Origin: Cordilura impudica
Taxonomy: Eukaryota > Arthropoda > Insecta > Diptera > Scathophagidae
Direction of reading: 5' to 3'
NCBI GenBank assembly: GCA_963682025.1
Contig: OY821518.1
Location: forward strand, 236,756,152 to 236,820,151
DNA length: 64,000 bases
The notes beneath the pieces were generated by a model. That model did no database searches, was not told the origin of the DNA, and saw only the letters and a program-made list of their open reading frames with translations. Shown here one piece after another: positions 47,374 to 58,061 of the stretch. The position numbers and the translations under genes were made by a program. Positions within the stretch are counted from its first letter, which is position 1, and each line of letters opens with the position of its first letter.

Positions 47374-49101
47374 GATGTGTAAACATCTATACGCGCAGGG
47401 GGGTAAATTTCTATTTCACAATACAATCGCAAAAACAGCGTAACACATCGGTGTGAACTGAAGTGTAAATCGGTGTGACTTTATCTGATTGTATTTGTGA
47501 AAAAATTATGATATGTTCTTTTCTAAACATTTTCCAATTGTCTTTCAAAAAAACATCAATTGTATTTCAGAACACATCAATTGCATTTCAGAAACCATCA
47601 ATATAATTTCAGAAAACATCATTTGAATTTCAGAAAACATAAATAGAATTTCAGAAAACATCAATATAATTTCAGAAAACATCATTCGAGTTTCAGAAAA
47701 CATCAATTGAATTTCAGAAAACATAAATAGAATTTCAGAAAACATCAACAGAATTTCAGAAAACATCAATTGTATTTCAGAAACCATCAATATAATCTCA
47801 GAAAACATCATTTGAATTTCAGAAAACATAAATAGAATTTCAGAAAACATCATTCGAGTTTCAGAAAACATCATTTGAATTTCAGAAAACATAAATAGAA
47901 TTTCAGAAAACATCAATATAATTTCAGAAAACATCATTCGAGTTTCAGAAAACATCAATTGAATTTCAGAAAACATCAATTGAATTTCAGAAAGCATCAA
48001 TAGAATTTCAGAAAACATCAATTGTATTTCAGAAAACATCATTTGAATTTCAGAAAACATAAATAGAATTTCAGAAAACATCAATATAATTTCAGAAAAC
48101 ATCATTCGAGTTTCAGAAAACATCAATTTAATTTCCGAAAACATCAATAGAATTTCAGAAAACATCACTTGAATTTCAGAAAACATAAATAGAATTTCAG
48201 AAAACATCAATATAATTTCAGAATACATTATTCGAGTTTCAGAAAACATCAATTGAATTTCAGAAACCATCAAAATAGTTTCAGAAAACATCATTTGAAT
48301 TTCAGAAAACATAAATAGAATTTCAGAAAACATCAATATAATTTCAGAAAACATCATTCGAGTTTCAGAAAACATCAATTGAATTTCAGAAAACATCAAT
48401 AGAATTTCAGAAAACATCAATTGTATATCAGAAACCATCAATATAATTTCAGAAAACATCATTTGAATTTCAAAAAACATAAATAGAATTTCAGAAAACA
48501 TCGTTCGAGTTTCAGAAAACATCAATTGAATTTCAGAAAGCATCAATAGAATTTCAGAAAACATCAATTGTATTTCAGAAATCAACAATATAATCTCAGA
48601 AAACATCATTTGAATTTCAGAAAACATAAATAGAATTTCAGAAAACATCAATATAATTTCAGAAAACATCATTCGAGTTTCAGAAAACATCATTTGAATT
48701 TCAGAAAACATAAATAGAATGTCAGAAAACATCAATATAATTTCAGAAAACATCATTCGAGTTTCAGAAAACATCAATTGAATTTCAGAAAACATCAGTA
48801 GAATTTCAGAAAACATCAATTGTATTTCAGAAAACATCAATTGTATTTCAGAAAACATCATTTGAATTTCAGAAAACATAAATAGAATTTCAGATAACAT
48901 CAATTGAATTTCAAAAAGCATTATTTGAATTGCTGAGAACATTAATTGTATTTCAGAAAACATCAATTGAATTTCAGAAAACATCAGTTGCATTTCAGAA
49001 AACATCAATTGAATTTCAGAAAACAGCATAATCGACTTATTTTTTATGCACTGGAAAATAAGATGTTGATGTTTTCATTAATTATTAGATATTTACACAT
49101 C
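47374..49101. mobile_element. Minisatellite-bearing element with 16-bp inverted ends
   Basis: GATGTGTAAACATCTA (47374-47389) faces TAGATATTTACACATC (49086-49101), an inverted pair with one mismatch. It lies inside the gutted long-TIR transposon and encloses the 21-bp array. No target duplication is clear. Probably a MITE whose internal repeat has grown. Confidence 0.6.
47550..49030. repeat. 21-bp minisatellite, ~70 units
   Basis: The unit TTTCAGAAAACATCAATTGAA is repeated in register for ~1.48 kb with variants at the ATTGAA part (ATAGAA, ATATAA, ATTCGAG, TTTGAA). Because the unit is 21 bp and has no stop on the minus strand, it creates a 494-codon frame of MFSEIxL heptads (49029-47545). Variant units recur in ordered blocks, so there is a higher-order repeat. 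I do not call this a gene: there is no promoter context, and the frame is a product of the period. Confidence 0.95.
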
Positions 49102-49320
49102 TCCCTTGTGATCGGACTCACATGATTTTTTTGCTCAAAAGAAAGCTTAGGTTTTTTCTTTCCTATTTGTGTGTAAATGTATCTAAATCTTACAAATAAA
49201 ACCTATACTGAGAAACTGGACAAATTAACTTTTCCGACGTTATGTAACATACCTAACTAAACTTTCATACCTTCGATACTGTAATACCCACAATATGTTA
49301 ACCTCAGGAAAAAAATAACT

Positions 49321-50266
49321 TTTTTTCCTTTTGCAATTTCTGTTTCACGTACGTTCTCTTGTGCAAAGTGCAAAGTTAATATTGAAAAGTCTAATTTGCA
49401 AAGACTTTGCAAATAATTATGGTGTTTAGTTCCACAAAAAATGTAAATTCTATTTTTGCACAGCAAATTTTTATAAGTTTGTCAAAAATTTGCAAGGTAA
49501 ACTATCGCTTTTCAAATTCATATTGTTATAACTAGTGAAGCTTTCAAAATATTGTGACGTGAGTTTTTGTTCGACGATAGTGAAGACGCGGTTATAACAA
49601 GAAATTATAGAGACCGAATTTATTTTTCGGGACTACAAAACTTTAATTTTAAAGAGTGCTTTCATTTAAATCAAATCCAAGTTGATTTCATTTTAAATAA
49701 AATTAGAAAAAAATTAGAGCACATTACACAGCACAATCATGCTTTGTCGGCTGAAAATCAACTGCTACTGTGCTTGCATTGGCTCGGAAATGGTTGTCAA
49801 TATCATGGAGTTGCAGCTATGCATTGTGTTGCAAAATCAACAGGCAGCCTGCTTATCTAAGTTACTCGTATTAACCTACAAAATGAAATGTTAACTTTAA
49901 ATTAATAAAAAAAAAATACTTTATTGTTTTGAAAACTAGCAAATAAAATATCTTTTCTTTCTTTAATCACATGTAGCACTGACAGTTTTTTCCACTTTTA
50001 TTTTGCCGCTCATGTCAACAAGTTCTATTTATCAATGCAGAGTGAAAAGTGATAAAACAGAAATGCAAAGATGATTAGATGCTTTGTGCAACACTTTGCA
50101 CACTCACTTTGTAGGAGAATGCAAAGGCCATGCAAAAATTTGCTTAGTTCAAAATTGAAATTTGCAAAGAATATTGTGGAACACAAACACTTTCGCTTTG
50201 CCAAAAAATGCAATTTGATAAGTGCAAAGTGAAAAGTTGATAAGTAGTTTTGTGTAATAGGGCCCA
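49321..50266 (+). mobile_element. PIF/Harbinger element, deleted
   Basis: The right end reads GTTTTGTGTAATAGGGCCC; the matching left end is not present, so the left tip is lost at the junction with the previous transposon. TTTGCA/TGCAAAG motifs are dense near both ends (49325-49500 and 50060-50230), as expected for transposase-binding subterminal repeats. Only the N-terminal transposase part remains. Confidence 0.7.
49567..49860 (+). pseudogene. HARBI1-like nuclease, N-terminal fragment
   Basis: It reads MFDDSEDAVITRNYRDRIYF then FHLNQIQVDFILNKIRKKLE and LSAENQLLLCLHWLGNGCQY-HGVAAMHCVAKST. That is the N-terminal part of Harbinger nucleases, including the helix region before the DDE core. It stops at TAA 49858, where related proteins continue ~250 residues into the catalytic domain, so the core has been deleted. 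Confidence 0.85.
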
Positions 50267-50567
50267 GCTGACACTCACATGTCGTTTAAGGTCATCTCAA
50301 AGGACACATAAAATAAGAATAAACAAGTAAGAAAATTATAGTCGGTCTAGGCCTACTATAGGATACCATATACCATGCGTATAGGTCCAACTAATTAGAT
50401 TTAAAAAAAAAACATAAACCAAATTTGAGTGGAATTGTTATTAATTTTATGCCTTCGGATATGGAAAAGTTCAAATCAGATGCTATTTTTATATGAACAC
50501 TAGGTCGAAAAATGGGCCGATCCTGACTATATTTGGTGACGTCATTTATTTTTTGCAAAAACATATA

Positions 50568-51866
50568 AAGGGTCCGCCAAATAACTTTTTTTTTTTTGAA
50601 AATGCTATAAGAAAAAACTACTGAATATTATCTCAAATTTCTTTTTTTATTTGAAAGTACAATCCTTTCGGTTAATAATGGAAAATAATTTCATTCAAAT
50701 GGCTGCCTCGGCTGGCCATGCAGTAGCCTACACGATCGGTACAATTTTTAAGCACATTATCGATTGTGTGCAGCTGTATTTCACCAATGGCTTCACGAAT
50801 ATTGTCCTTTAAAGCGTCTCTGGCTTGTTGGCGTAACACTTATCTTTGAGGGCACCCCACAAATAATAGTCCAACGGTGTCAAATCGCAGCTCCGAGGTG
50901 GCCAAACGACATCAGTTCTGCGGCTGATAATGCGATCTTCAAAAACGGGGCGCAAAACATCGAGTGTAGCTTCGGCTGTGTGGCACGTAGCGCCGTCCTG
51001 TTGAAACCAAATGTTGCCAATATCTTCCTCTTCAATTTTTGTGAACAAAAATTCATTCAACATGGCCCGATAACGATCGCCATTGACTGTAACGGCCACT
51101 GCTTGCTCATTTTCGAAGAAAAATGGCCCAATTATGCCTCTGGACCAAAATCCGCACCAAACAGTAACTCGTTTTGGGTGTATCGGCTTTTCAATGTATG
51201 CGTGCGGGTTTTCTGTGCCCCAAATGCGACAATTTTGCTTGTTTACATACCCGCCAAGATCAAAATGAGCTTCATCTGAAAAGATGATTTTTTTTTTGAC
51301 AAAATCGGCATCTTCTGTAAGTCGATCTCAGGCCCACTTAGCGAAGCGAAAACGCATTGGATGGTCAGTTGGCTTCAACTCCTGAAGCAATTGGACTTTG
51401 TATGGCGTCATACCAAGGTCTTTATGCAAAATTCGTCTCAATGATGCCTCCGAAATGTTCAATTCTTGAGAACGACGGTGAATTGTTGTTGATGGCGCTT
51501 CACGCACACTTTCTGCCACAACAGCAATATTCTCGGGTGTACGCACTGTTTTTGGCTTTTCACGCTTTGGTTTATCGATGAGGATGCCAGTTTCTTTCAC
51601 TTTTTTCACAAGATAACGAACATACGGAGCTGACGGTGCTTTTCTTCTTCCAAAATCCGTACGCAATTTTCGCACACATTCTGCAACATTACCATGATTT
51701 TCAAAGTAATGTCGCAATATTTCCCAGCGTTGTTCAAGCGTATACACAACCATATTCGTTCAGCGGAAGGATAAAACTAATTATCTGTCAAATCAGACAT
51801 GAGCTAAGTGTTACCGTTCACGAAATAAGCACTAGTTGAAAAAAAAACGTTAGATGGCGGACCCTT
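50568..51866 (-). mobile_element. Mariner element with TA duplication
   Basis: A 1299-bp element with ends AAGGGTCCGCCA / TGGCGGACCCTT, flanked by TA (50566-50567 and 51867-51868), inserted in a family A copy. Length and ends are standard for mariners. The transposase on the minus strand is nearly complete, so the insertion is recent compared with the other elements here. Confidence 0.95.
50672..51753 (-). pseudogene. Mariner transposase, one stop and one frameshift
   Basis: The ATG at 51753 starts MVVYTLEQRWEILRHYFENH. The N-terminal DNA-binding part continues with VRYLVKKVKETG and ISEASLRRILHKDLGMTPYK. An in-frame TGA follows MRFRFAKWA (51328-51330), where relatives have Arg. The same frame continues FSDEAHFDLGGYVNKQNCRI (first Asp), IWFQQDGATCHTA (second) and SCDLTPLDYYLWG (third Asp, 36 residues after the second). 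A one-base loss near 50812 shifts the last ~45 codons, which end SHLNEIIFHY before TAA at 50672. About 360 residues in all, the usual size. Two lesions make this copy inactive. Confidence 0.93.
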
Positions 51867-52433
51867 TACAAATAAAATTTGAGAAAAATCTGTACAATAT
51901 TTTTGTTTTTTGAAGATCGGGAAGTAGCTTTATGTGGGAGCTATGACTACGAATTGTCCTATAGGATTTATTTTTGGACTACTGATAAATGAATATAATA
52001 AGCACACACAAACCAAATTTAACCGAGATATATATAAATATTTTTGATCTTATGGCAATTTAAGTCAATCGCTTATGGGTCATATATATGGGGACGAGCT
52101 CTTAACATGCACCAATTTTCACTAAATTAGTCCTATGATCGATAGAACGTAATATGTCAAATTATGTCGAAATATATACGTATATATTTGTCAACTGTAG
52201 TTTGATTACAAGGCTTACATGGAACCATAAACGGACGATCGGTATAATAAGAGATGATGATTTAATATTAAAAATATTACTGATACGTATTCATCTCTTC
52301 AACTCAACTAAGAAATAATAATCATAGGCCCTGAATATATAACGTTATTCAAAAAATTGATTTAAAATAATCTAACCCATAAAAACAAAGTTTTTATTAA
52401 AACTCTTTGTTTCCTTATGCATATGAGTTCTGA

Positions 52434-53155
52434 ATGACTCCGTGACTGTGCGTGACTATCTTCAAGTTAATCTTTGGCCATAACAAGTCTATGGACAAAG
52501 TTTCAGATCGATCGGATGAGGGGAATGGGGTTTAAATCACTCCGTGACTGTGCGTGACTATGTCAAAGTTAATCTTTTTGCACAGCAAGTCTATCGACCA
52601 AGTTTCAGATCGATGGGATGAGGGGAAGTGGGGTTTTAATCTCTCCGTGACTGTGCGTGACTATGCGTGACTGTGCGTGACTATGCCAAAGTTAATCTTT
52701 TTTTCACAGCAAGTCTATCGGCCAGGTTTCAGATCGATCGGATAAGGGGAAATGGGTTTGGAATCACTCCGTGACTGTGCGTGACTATGCGCGGCTGTGT
52801 GTGATTATCTTGAAATTAATCCTTGGCCACAACAAGTCTATGGACAAAGTTTCAGATCGATCGGATGAGGGGAAGTGCGGTTTTAATCTCTCCGTGACTG
52901 TGCATGACTATGCATGACTGTGCGTGACTTTGCGTGACTGTGCGTTACTACCCCAAAATTAATCTGTAGTCACAAAAGTTAATCTTTCTTACAGCAAGTG
53001 TATGGCCCAAGTCTCAGATCGTTCGGATAAGGGGATATGAAATTTTGATCACTTCGTGACTGTGCGTGACTACCCCAAACTTAATCTGTAGTCACAAAAA
53101 GACTATGGGCCAATTTTCAGATCAATTGGATAAGGGGGAACGGGGTTGACCCACG
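52434..53155. repeat. ~125-bp tandem repeat, 5-6 units
   Basis: Each unit contains CTCCGTGACTGTGCGTGACTA, then (A)AAGTTAATCTTT, CACAGCAAGTCTAT, TTTCAGATCGATCGGATGAGG and GGGGTTT. Inside units the GTGACTGTGCGTGACTATGC motif is itself repeated one to four times, so unit length varies (~105-155 bp). The array ends near GACAGACAGACAGAG. 52254-52433 holds nothing recognised. Confidence 0.92.
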
Positions 53156-53808
53156 ACAGACAGACAGAGAGTATGAGTTAAAAGAAAGAGTTTAAAAAAG
53201 GAGAAAAATTAAAATTTTTTAAGATTTCTTTCGATGGTTCTTGAGTTATAGCGGAAAAACTAAGCAAACAAGCAGCAAGATTAGAAAAAAATTTAAAAGT
53301 TCATAAAAAAAAAGTTTAGCCTGAAAATTCCAAACCCTTTGGAGTTTTACTACAGTGTTTTAAGTAGGCTGAAATTTGCCCTTTTTCATAATCTCTTAAA
53401 TTTTACACAATAAAACATCAGTTATCACACTCTCAAAAACTGTTATAAGTTTTTAAAAAAATGTTTGTTATTTTAGAAAAATATCAAAGAATAAATTGTA
53501 ATTATAGTTATGCAACACAGTGTAGTAAAAGTGAAATGAGGTCTGACGTTTGTTCGTCTTCTTTTATTGTAAACCAAAATTTGAAATTTCGATTGATTTT
53601 ACTCGATATCGAATGCAACGATTAGCCCCCAGATGGGACTTGCATAAGTCAAAGTCGGTCGAATCACACTTTCGAATATTAAGTTTTTGTTCTTAAGATA
53701 GCGCTTGAAGATATCAGCTAAATATACTTCGTAGAACTTTCACTTTAAATATAGTGAATATTTTAATTCTGAATTATATTTTAAAAATAATTTCTTTGTT
53801 TTTTTCAG
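53156..53808 (+). other. End of Drip intron 1
   Basis: Non-repetitive intron sequence ending in a strong pyrimidine tract and TTTTTCAG acceptor at 53808. No other feature seen. Confidence 0.6.
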
Positions 53809-54002
53809 AGATGTCGAAATTTTTAGGAGTAACAGATATAACGGAAAACAAAAAAATATGGCGAATGTTGTTTGGCGAAATGTTGGGTACCTTTCTACTG
53901 GTGGTAATAGGAGTCGGTAGTTGTAGCGGCGGCAACGATTGGACGCCAACTGTAACACAAATTGCATTTACTTTTGGTTTAACAGTGGCCACATTGGCAC
54001 AA
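53809..54002 (+). CDS. Drip: Drip aquaporin, exon 2 (residues 6-70)
   Basis: Drip is a water-selective aquaporin: a tetrameric plasma-membrane channel with six membrane helices. In flies it is known from Malpighian tubules and other water-transporting epithelia. This exon starts after TTTTTCAG, completes Glu6, and runs through MSKF, the first helix (motif GEMLGTFLLVV, residues 28-38) and most of the second (TFGLTVATLAQ). It ends in phase 0 before GTTAGT. The whole spliced product is 251 residues, close to the 245 I recall for Drosophila Drip. NPA motifs are at residues 81-83 and 198-200. The aromatic/arginine filter reads Phe61, His186, Ala195 and Arg201, as in orthodox water channels. Ala195 replaces the mercury-sensitive cysteine of mammalian AQP1. 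The frame is open with no defects, so the gene looks functional. Confidence 0.97.
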
Positions 54003-54066
54003 GTTAGTTTTACCATTCACACTTTCAGTTGTATTTGATTTTAAAATTTTTCCTATGTCATTTTAG

Positions 54067-54210
54067 GCATTTGGTCACATAAGTGGCTGCCACGTAAATC
54101 CAGCAGTAACAATTGGCTTTGTCATTGTTGGAGAAATGAGTTTATTAAAAGGTGCTTTCTATATTATTGTCCAATGTATTGGAGCCATAGCTGGTTCGGC
54201 CATATTAAGT
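54067..54210 (+). CDS. Drip: Drip aquaporin, exon 3 (residues 71-118)
   Basis: The exon follows a 64-bp intron ending TTTTAG and is read in phase 0. It encodes [13 protein letters not shown], the first NPA half-helix (Asn81-Pro82-Ala83), then the third helix ([19 protein letters not shown]). It ends before GTAAAT. The short flanking introns (64 and 67 bp) are typical of flies and contrast with the 8- to 23-kb introns 1 and 4. Confidence 0.97.
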
Positions 54211-54277
54211 GTAAATTAAATTGATATTAACAATAGTTTGGTAATAAATACTAATTAAAGCCTTATTAATTCCACAG

Positions 54278-54490
54278 ATAGCAATACCTCAAACTATATC
54301 TGGCGTTGGCCTTGGAGTATCCACAATAGCACCTAGTCTAACGGAAGCACAAGCTATGCTTATTGAAATGTTAATTACATCAATATTGGTTTTAGTCATA
54401 AAAGCTGTATCGGATCCAAAACGTTTAGATATTAAAGGTTCAGCACCACTGGCAGTAGGTTTAGCCATTGTAACTGGTCATTTGTGCGCG
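54278..54490 (+). CDS. Drip: Drip aquaporin, exon 4 (residues 119-189)
   Basis: The exon follows a 67-bp intron ending CCACAG and runs in phase 0 to a consensus GTAAGT donor. It encodes the extracellular loop after helix 3, helix 4 (AMLIEMLITSILVLVIKAV), the SDPKR-type cytoplasmic loop, and helix 5 (PLAVGLAIVTGHLCA) with the selectivity-filter His186. The next intron is 8.36 kb (54491-62854) and is filled by family A and B repeats. Confidence 0.97.
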
Positions 54491-54984
54491 GTAAGTTAAA
54501 ACATCTTCAAAGGTTGGACTTTTGTTTTTTTTGGATAACTATGACTATGACCCTATGACATGTCACTAAACTAACGGGGCTTGTAATGCTGGGCCTAGAA
54601 AGCGTCCCAAATTATTTTTTTCTGTAATTTATCTAGACGAATTTAGTGGAATTTGAAAAGAATTGGATGCGTTTCTTAGGGGTTTTCTGTAATTAGTTGG
54701 CCAGATCGTAGACGCGTCATTAAGGCTTAAGTTGGACAAGTACGTTTAAGTTGGACCCTTAAGTATTTTCTCTGAAAAAATTAACTTCATAGCTAGACAC
54801 ATCTAAGAGGTTTCCTATGGGCTAATGGCTTCTAGTAAGATATGGTCAAATTGGTTTCGAGTGGCATTTTGTCTAGAAGAAATTCCCCCCTTTCGTAAGT
54901 TTCAGTCGAATTTGTCTAAATCCAAAGGAAGTCAATGTAATTTAATCTTTCTGAACAACTGAGTTTCAGTGAAATTTGAATATA

Positions 54985-55100
54985 CAATGAAACTTCGATA
55001 TAAAGAATCTGAAGGGGATCGAAAAATAATTCGCTATACATATGTATCAGTAAAACCTTCGTACAACGAAATTAAGAAATACGTAAAGTATTCGTTATAA
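54985..55100. repeat. pogo/Tigger-like MITE remnant
   Basis: ACAATGAAACTTCGATATAAAGAA (54987) and CAGTAAAACCTTCGTACAACGAA (55048) resemble the CAGTnAAACCTCGnTATAACGAA ends of Tigger-type elements. Similar scraps lie at 58325-58425 and 59089-59156. 54491-54984 holds nothing recognised. Confidence 0.45.
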
Positions 55101-55145
55101 CTATATGCTTTTTATCCAAATTCAATTTTACACGAAAATATTGGT

Positions 55146-55840
55146 AACAAGTAAGAAAATTATAGACGTTCTAGACCGACCATGCGATACCCTATACCAT
55201 GCGTTTAGAGCATTGGAGTATAAAAAATAAGCATAAACCAAATCTGAGTGGAAATTTTATTTGTTTTGCCTGCTGCTCTGAAAAAGTCCATATCGGATGC
55301 TATTTTAACATGGGGACTAGGTCGAAAAATGGACCGATTCTGACCATTTTTAGTGAAGTCACTTATTTTTTGCAAAAACATACGCAAACCTTATTTAAGA
55401 AAAATTTGTAAAATATTTTTGGTTTTAATAGAGTTAAGTGAAGATCGGGAATCAGCTTTATATGTAATATACAGAAACCAACCAAATTTGACCAAGATCT
55501 ATGTGATAATTTGGGTCTTTTGACAATTTAAGTCGATCTCATCATGGTAATTTGTATGGGGGCTAGCTCTGAACATACACCGATTTTTACCAACGAATGC
55601 TATGTTCGTCCTATGTCCAATGAAAGCTGATATACCAAATTGCATCAAAATATATTCATATTTGCGACCTGTAGTTTGACTACAAATATACATGGACACA
55701 TAGACGGACAGACGGACGGACGGACATCCCAAAAATCGACTCAGAAAGTGATTCTGATCAATATAATAAATGATGGGTCTAAGTATTTTTGGTAGTTACA
55801 AACATCAGCCCCCTGACCACATTGTGGTATAGGGTATAAA
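55146..55840 (-). repeat. Family A copy, reverse
   Basis: AACAAGTAAGAAAATTATAG to CCACATTGTGGTATAGGGTATAAA, with a decayed palindrome (GACGTTCTAGACCGACC) and short internal deletions. In Drip intron 4. Confidence 0.9.
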
Positions 55841-55889
55841 AATTCACTATTCCAAAGGTTAATAAAAAATTTAAACACTTTTATGTTTG

Positions 55890-56037
55890 TATATCGTCAA
55901 GATCGGTAAATTTTTCAACCTAGTTCCCATATAGAATCCGATAATAAAAATTACACTCAAATTTGGCAAGTAAGACGAATTCTCTAAACACATAGTATAG
56001 GTATAGGTCTAGACCGACCATCATTTTCCTACTTGTT
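55890..56037 (+). repeat. Family A 3' fragment
   Basis: From the ATCGTCAAGATCGGT segment to CCTACTTGTT, with internal deletions. It lies in opposite orientation to the copy just before it. Confidence 0.82.
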
Positions 56038-56282
56038 TTAAATTTTATTTGATTTTAATAAAATATTGTGTTATTTTTGTATGTTTACGTAAATTTCGGA
56101 TGTGGTGCGCCTCCAGAAATGTTTTCAGATTACAGCATTTCCGGTTTCTTTAGTTTCTTCCTCCGCCATTATCTTGTGATTTCGTTACATTAGTAATAAT
56201 GCCATAAACAATAATCAAAATATTTGGTCGCTCGACAAAGCTACAAGCCGGAAAATAATTAACAATTGTTGATTTTTTGCAA

Positions 56283-56545
56283 GGTTCAGAAAATTACACA
56301 TCAAACACACAATGTTCTGTTCTAAAACAACCAACACATATTTTTAATTTCATGTCAATTATGTGTGTCTCTAAATTTTTTACTTTGCCGAACACAATCA
56401 TGAATATGTTTCGTTTTAATACTTGATTGACAACACGAACATGTTTTTCAATTTTATTTTTTCACGTATTGTTTTATTCAAACACACATAAACCACACAG
56501 TTTCGAGTGTAGCTATATTTTAAGTTCGTGCTCTGTACTCATATC
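56283..56545. repeat. Repeat D, copy 2
   Basis: Second copy of the ~260-bp sequence at 12783-13045, in the same orientation and diverged. Unknown family. 56546-56860 holds nothing recognised. Confidence 0.8.
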
Positions 56546-56860
56546 GTTGTCAATTTTTTTAAAGTAATCCAACCATATACCGCTCGTCATCCAAACTTTT
56601 TTATGTTTTAAAAAAATCTTGGATTAATCGATTTTCCGATTATGAGCAATTGTCTCTTCTCAGTGCCTATATTTCTAATAATAAATAAAATATATAATCT
56701 TTCTTTACAATGTTTTCTATCGTGGCATTTCCCGGATTTAAAAGCCATTGTTCGGTCTAATGCGCATTTCAAAAATATTCAAGTTTCATCTGAATTAAAA
56801 ATATTGTATTGGCGCTTTTTTTAAATTAAGAGCCAACCGTTACTAGCTTTAAGACCTTTT

Positions 56861-57459
56861 TATACCCTCCACACGTCAGTGGCAGAGGGTATATATAGGT
56901 TTGTCATTCCGTTTGTAACGTATCGAAAAACTAATTTCCGACCCCATAAAATATATATATATTATTGATCCTTATCACAGCTCGAGTCGATATAGCGATG
57001 TTTGTCTGTCCGTCTGTCTGTTGAAATCACGCTCATTCACAAAAAAAGCCATCTAACTGGATAAGGTTACAAAAATATCATTTGCCATAATTTCCAGCAG
57101 GTTGGTATTGAAAGTGGGCTACATTGGGCATCATTGTGATTAGATACGAGCAAAAATATAGATTTCCCTAAAAAAAAAAACATAAAACCCAGTGTGTTTG
57201 TTGTAACAGTTTAGTGGTTGAACATAATAATTGTACAACAACATAAAAAAATGCCACAAAAACATTATGCATATATATTAACAATACCAAGAACACAATA
57301 ACATAGCTCATGCTAGTAGTATTACCACATATTTTTTTATCGTTATCACGTTATAACAAAAAAAAAATCGCCAATATGAAGGAAAAAATGAAAACGAAAA
57401 ATGGAAATTTTCCAATGGCAAATGAAAATGGAAAATGGATAATAAAAAATAAAAATGAA

Positions 57460-57490
<31 letters not shown>

Positions 57491-57702
57491 TGAAGAATGA
57501 AAATGACTAATGGAAAATGGAAATTGAAAATTGAAAAATTAAAAATGAAAAATGGAAAATGAAAATGAAAAATGGAAAATGGAAAATTAAAATTGAAGAA
57601 TGAAAAATGACTAATGGAAAATGGAAAATGGAAAACGCAAAATGGAAAATGGAAATGGAAAAATGAAAAATGGGAAATGGAAAATGAAAATTGAAAAATG
57701 GA

Positions 57703-57733
<31 letters not shown>

Positions 57734-58061
57734 TGAAAAATTAAAAATGGAAAATGGAAAATGAAAAATGGAAATTGAAAAATGGAATATGCAAAATGGA
57801 AAATGTAAAATGAAAATTGAAAAATGGAGAATGAAAATTGAAAAATTAAAAATGTAAAATGGAAAATGAAAAATAAAAATGGAAAATGGAAATTGAAAAA
57901 TTGAAAATGGAAAATGAAAATTGAAATATGAAAAATGTTAAATGGAAAATGAAAATTGAAAGTTGTAACCGTACTCGACATTGGGTGAATGTACAGTTTA
58001 AGACTCAGGTGGAGGGTTTTAAAAAAATTCGGCACAGCCGAATTTAAAACTCTTACTTGTT
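56861..58061 (+). repeat. Family B short copy with internal AAAATGG array
   Basis: Begins TATACCCTCCACACGTCAGTGGCAGAGGGTATA and ends GGTGGAGGG ... ATTCGGCACAGCCGAAT ... CTCTTACTTGTT, so both family B termini are present. The middle differs from the long copies: 57370-57960 is an imperfect (AAAATGGAAAATG)n tract of ~590 bp, whose minus-strand open frame is an artefact. 1201 bp in all. Confidence 0.9.

Larger units (their letters stand above)
47115..49315. mobile_element. Second copy of the long-TIR transposon, gutted and nested
   Basis: 47115-47373 matches the outer inverted repeat of the 15273-18060 element (CCAACTTTTGAAACCGATG, GATCGGGATGAAATT, AACTCTCTGAGTTAGAGG). 49140-49315 matches the inner end of that element's right repeat plus internal sequence in reverse (compare 17395-17560). 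The middle is replaced by a minisatellite-bearing element. No transposase remains. Confidence 0.8.
50322..52253 (-). repeat. Family A copy, reverse, split by a mariner
   Basis: The left part 50322-50567 starts AACAAGTAAGAAAATTATAG and the right part 51867-52253 resumes exactly where the consensus requires (GCAAAAACATA|CAAATAAAATTTGAG). The 5' hairpin end is missing. Confidence 0.92.

Noticed and set aside
47545..49029. A 494-codon minus-strand frame as a protein gene
   Set aside because: It is fully explained by the 21-bp minisatellite period; no promoter, splice or homology evidence supports translation.
47550..49030. Regular ~21-bp repeats as a CRISPR array
   Set aside because: There are no unique spacers, the units are contiguous, and the genome is eukaryotic.
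50764..51279. 171-codon plus-strand frame inside the mariner
   Set aside because: It is antisense to the transposase, whose conserved motifs are all on the minus strand.
57346..58035. A 229-codon minus-strand frame rich in Phe, His, Ile and Ser
   Set aside because: It is the shadow of the AAAATGG simple repeat inside a family B copy.
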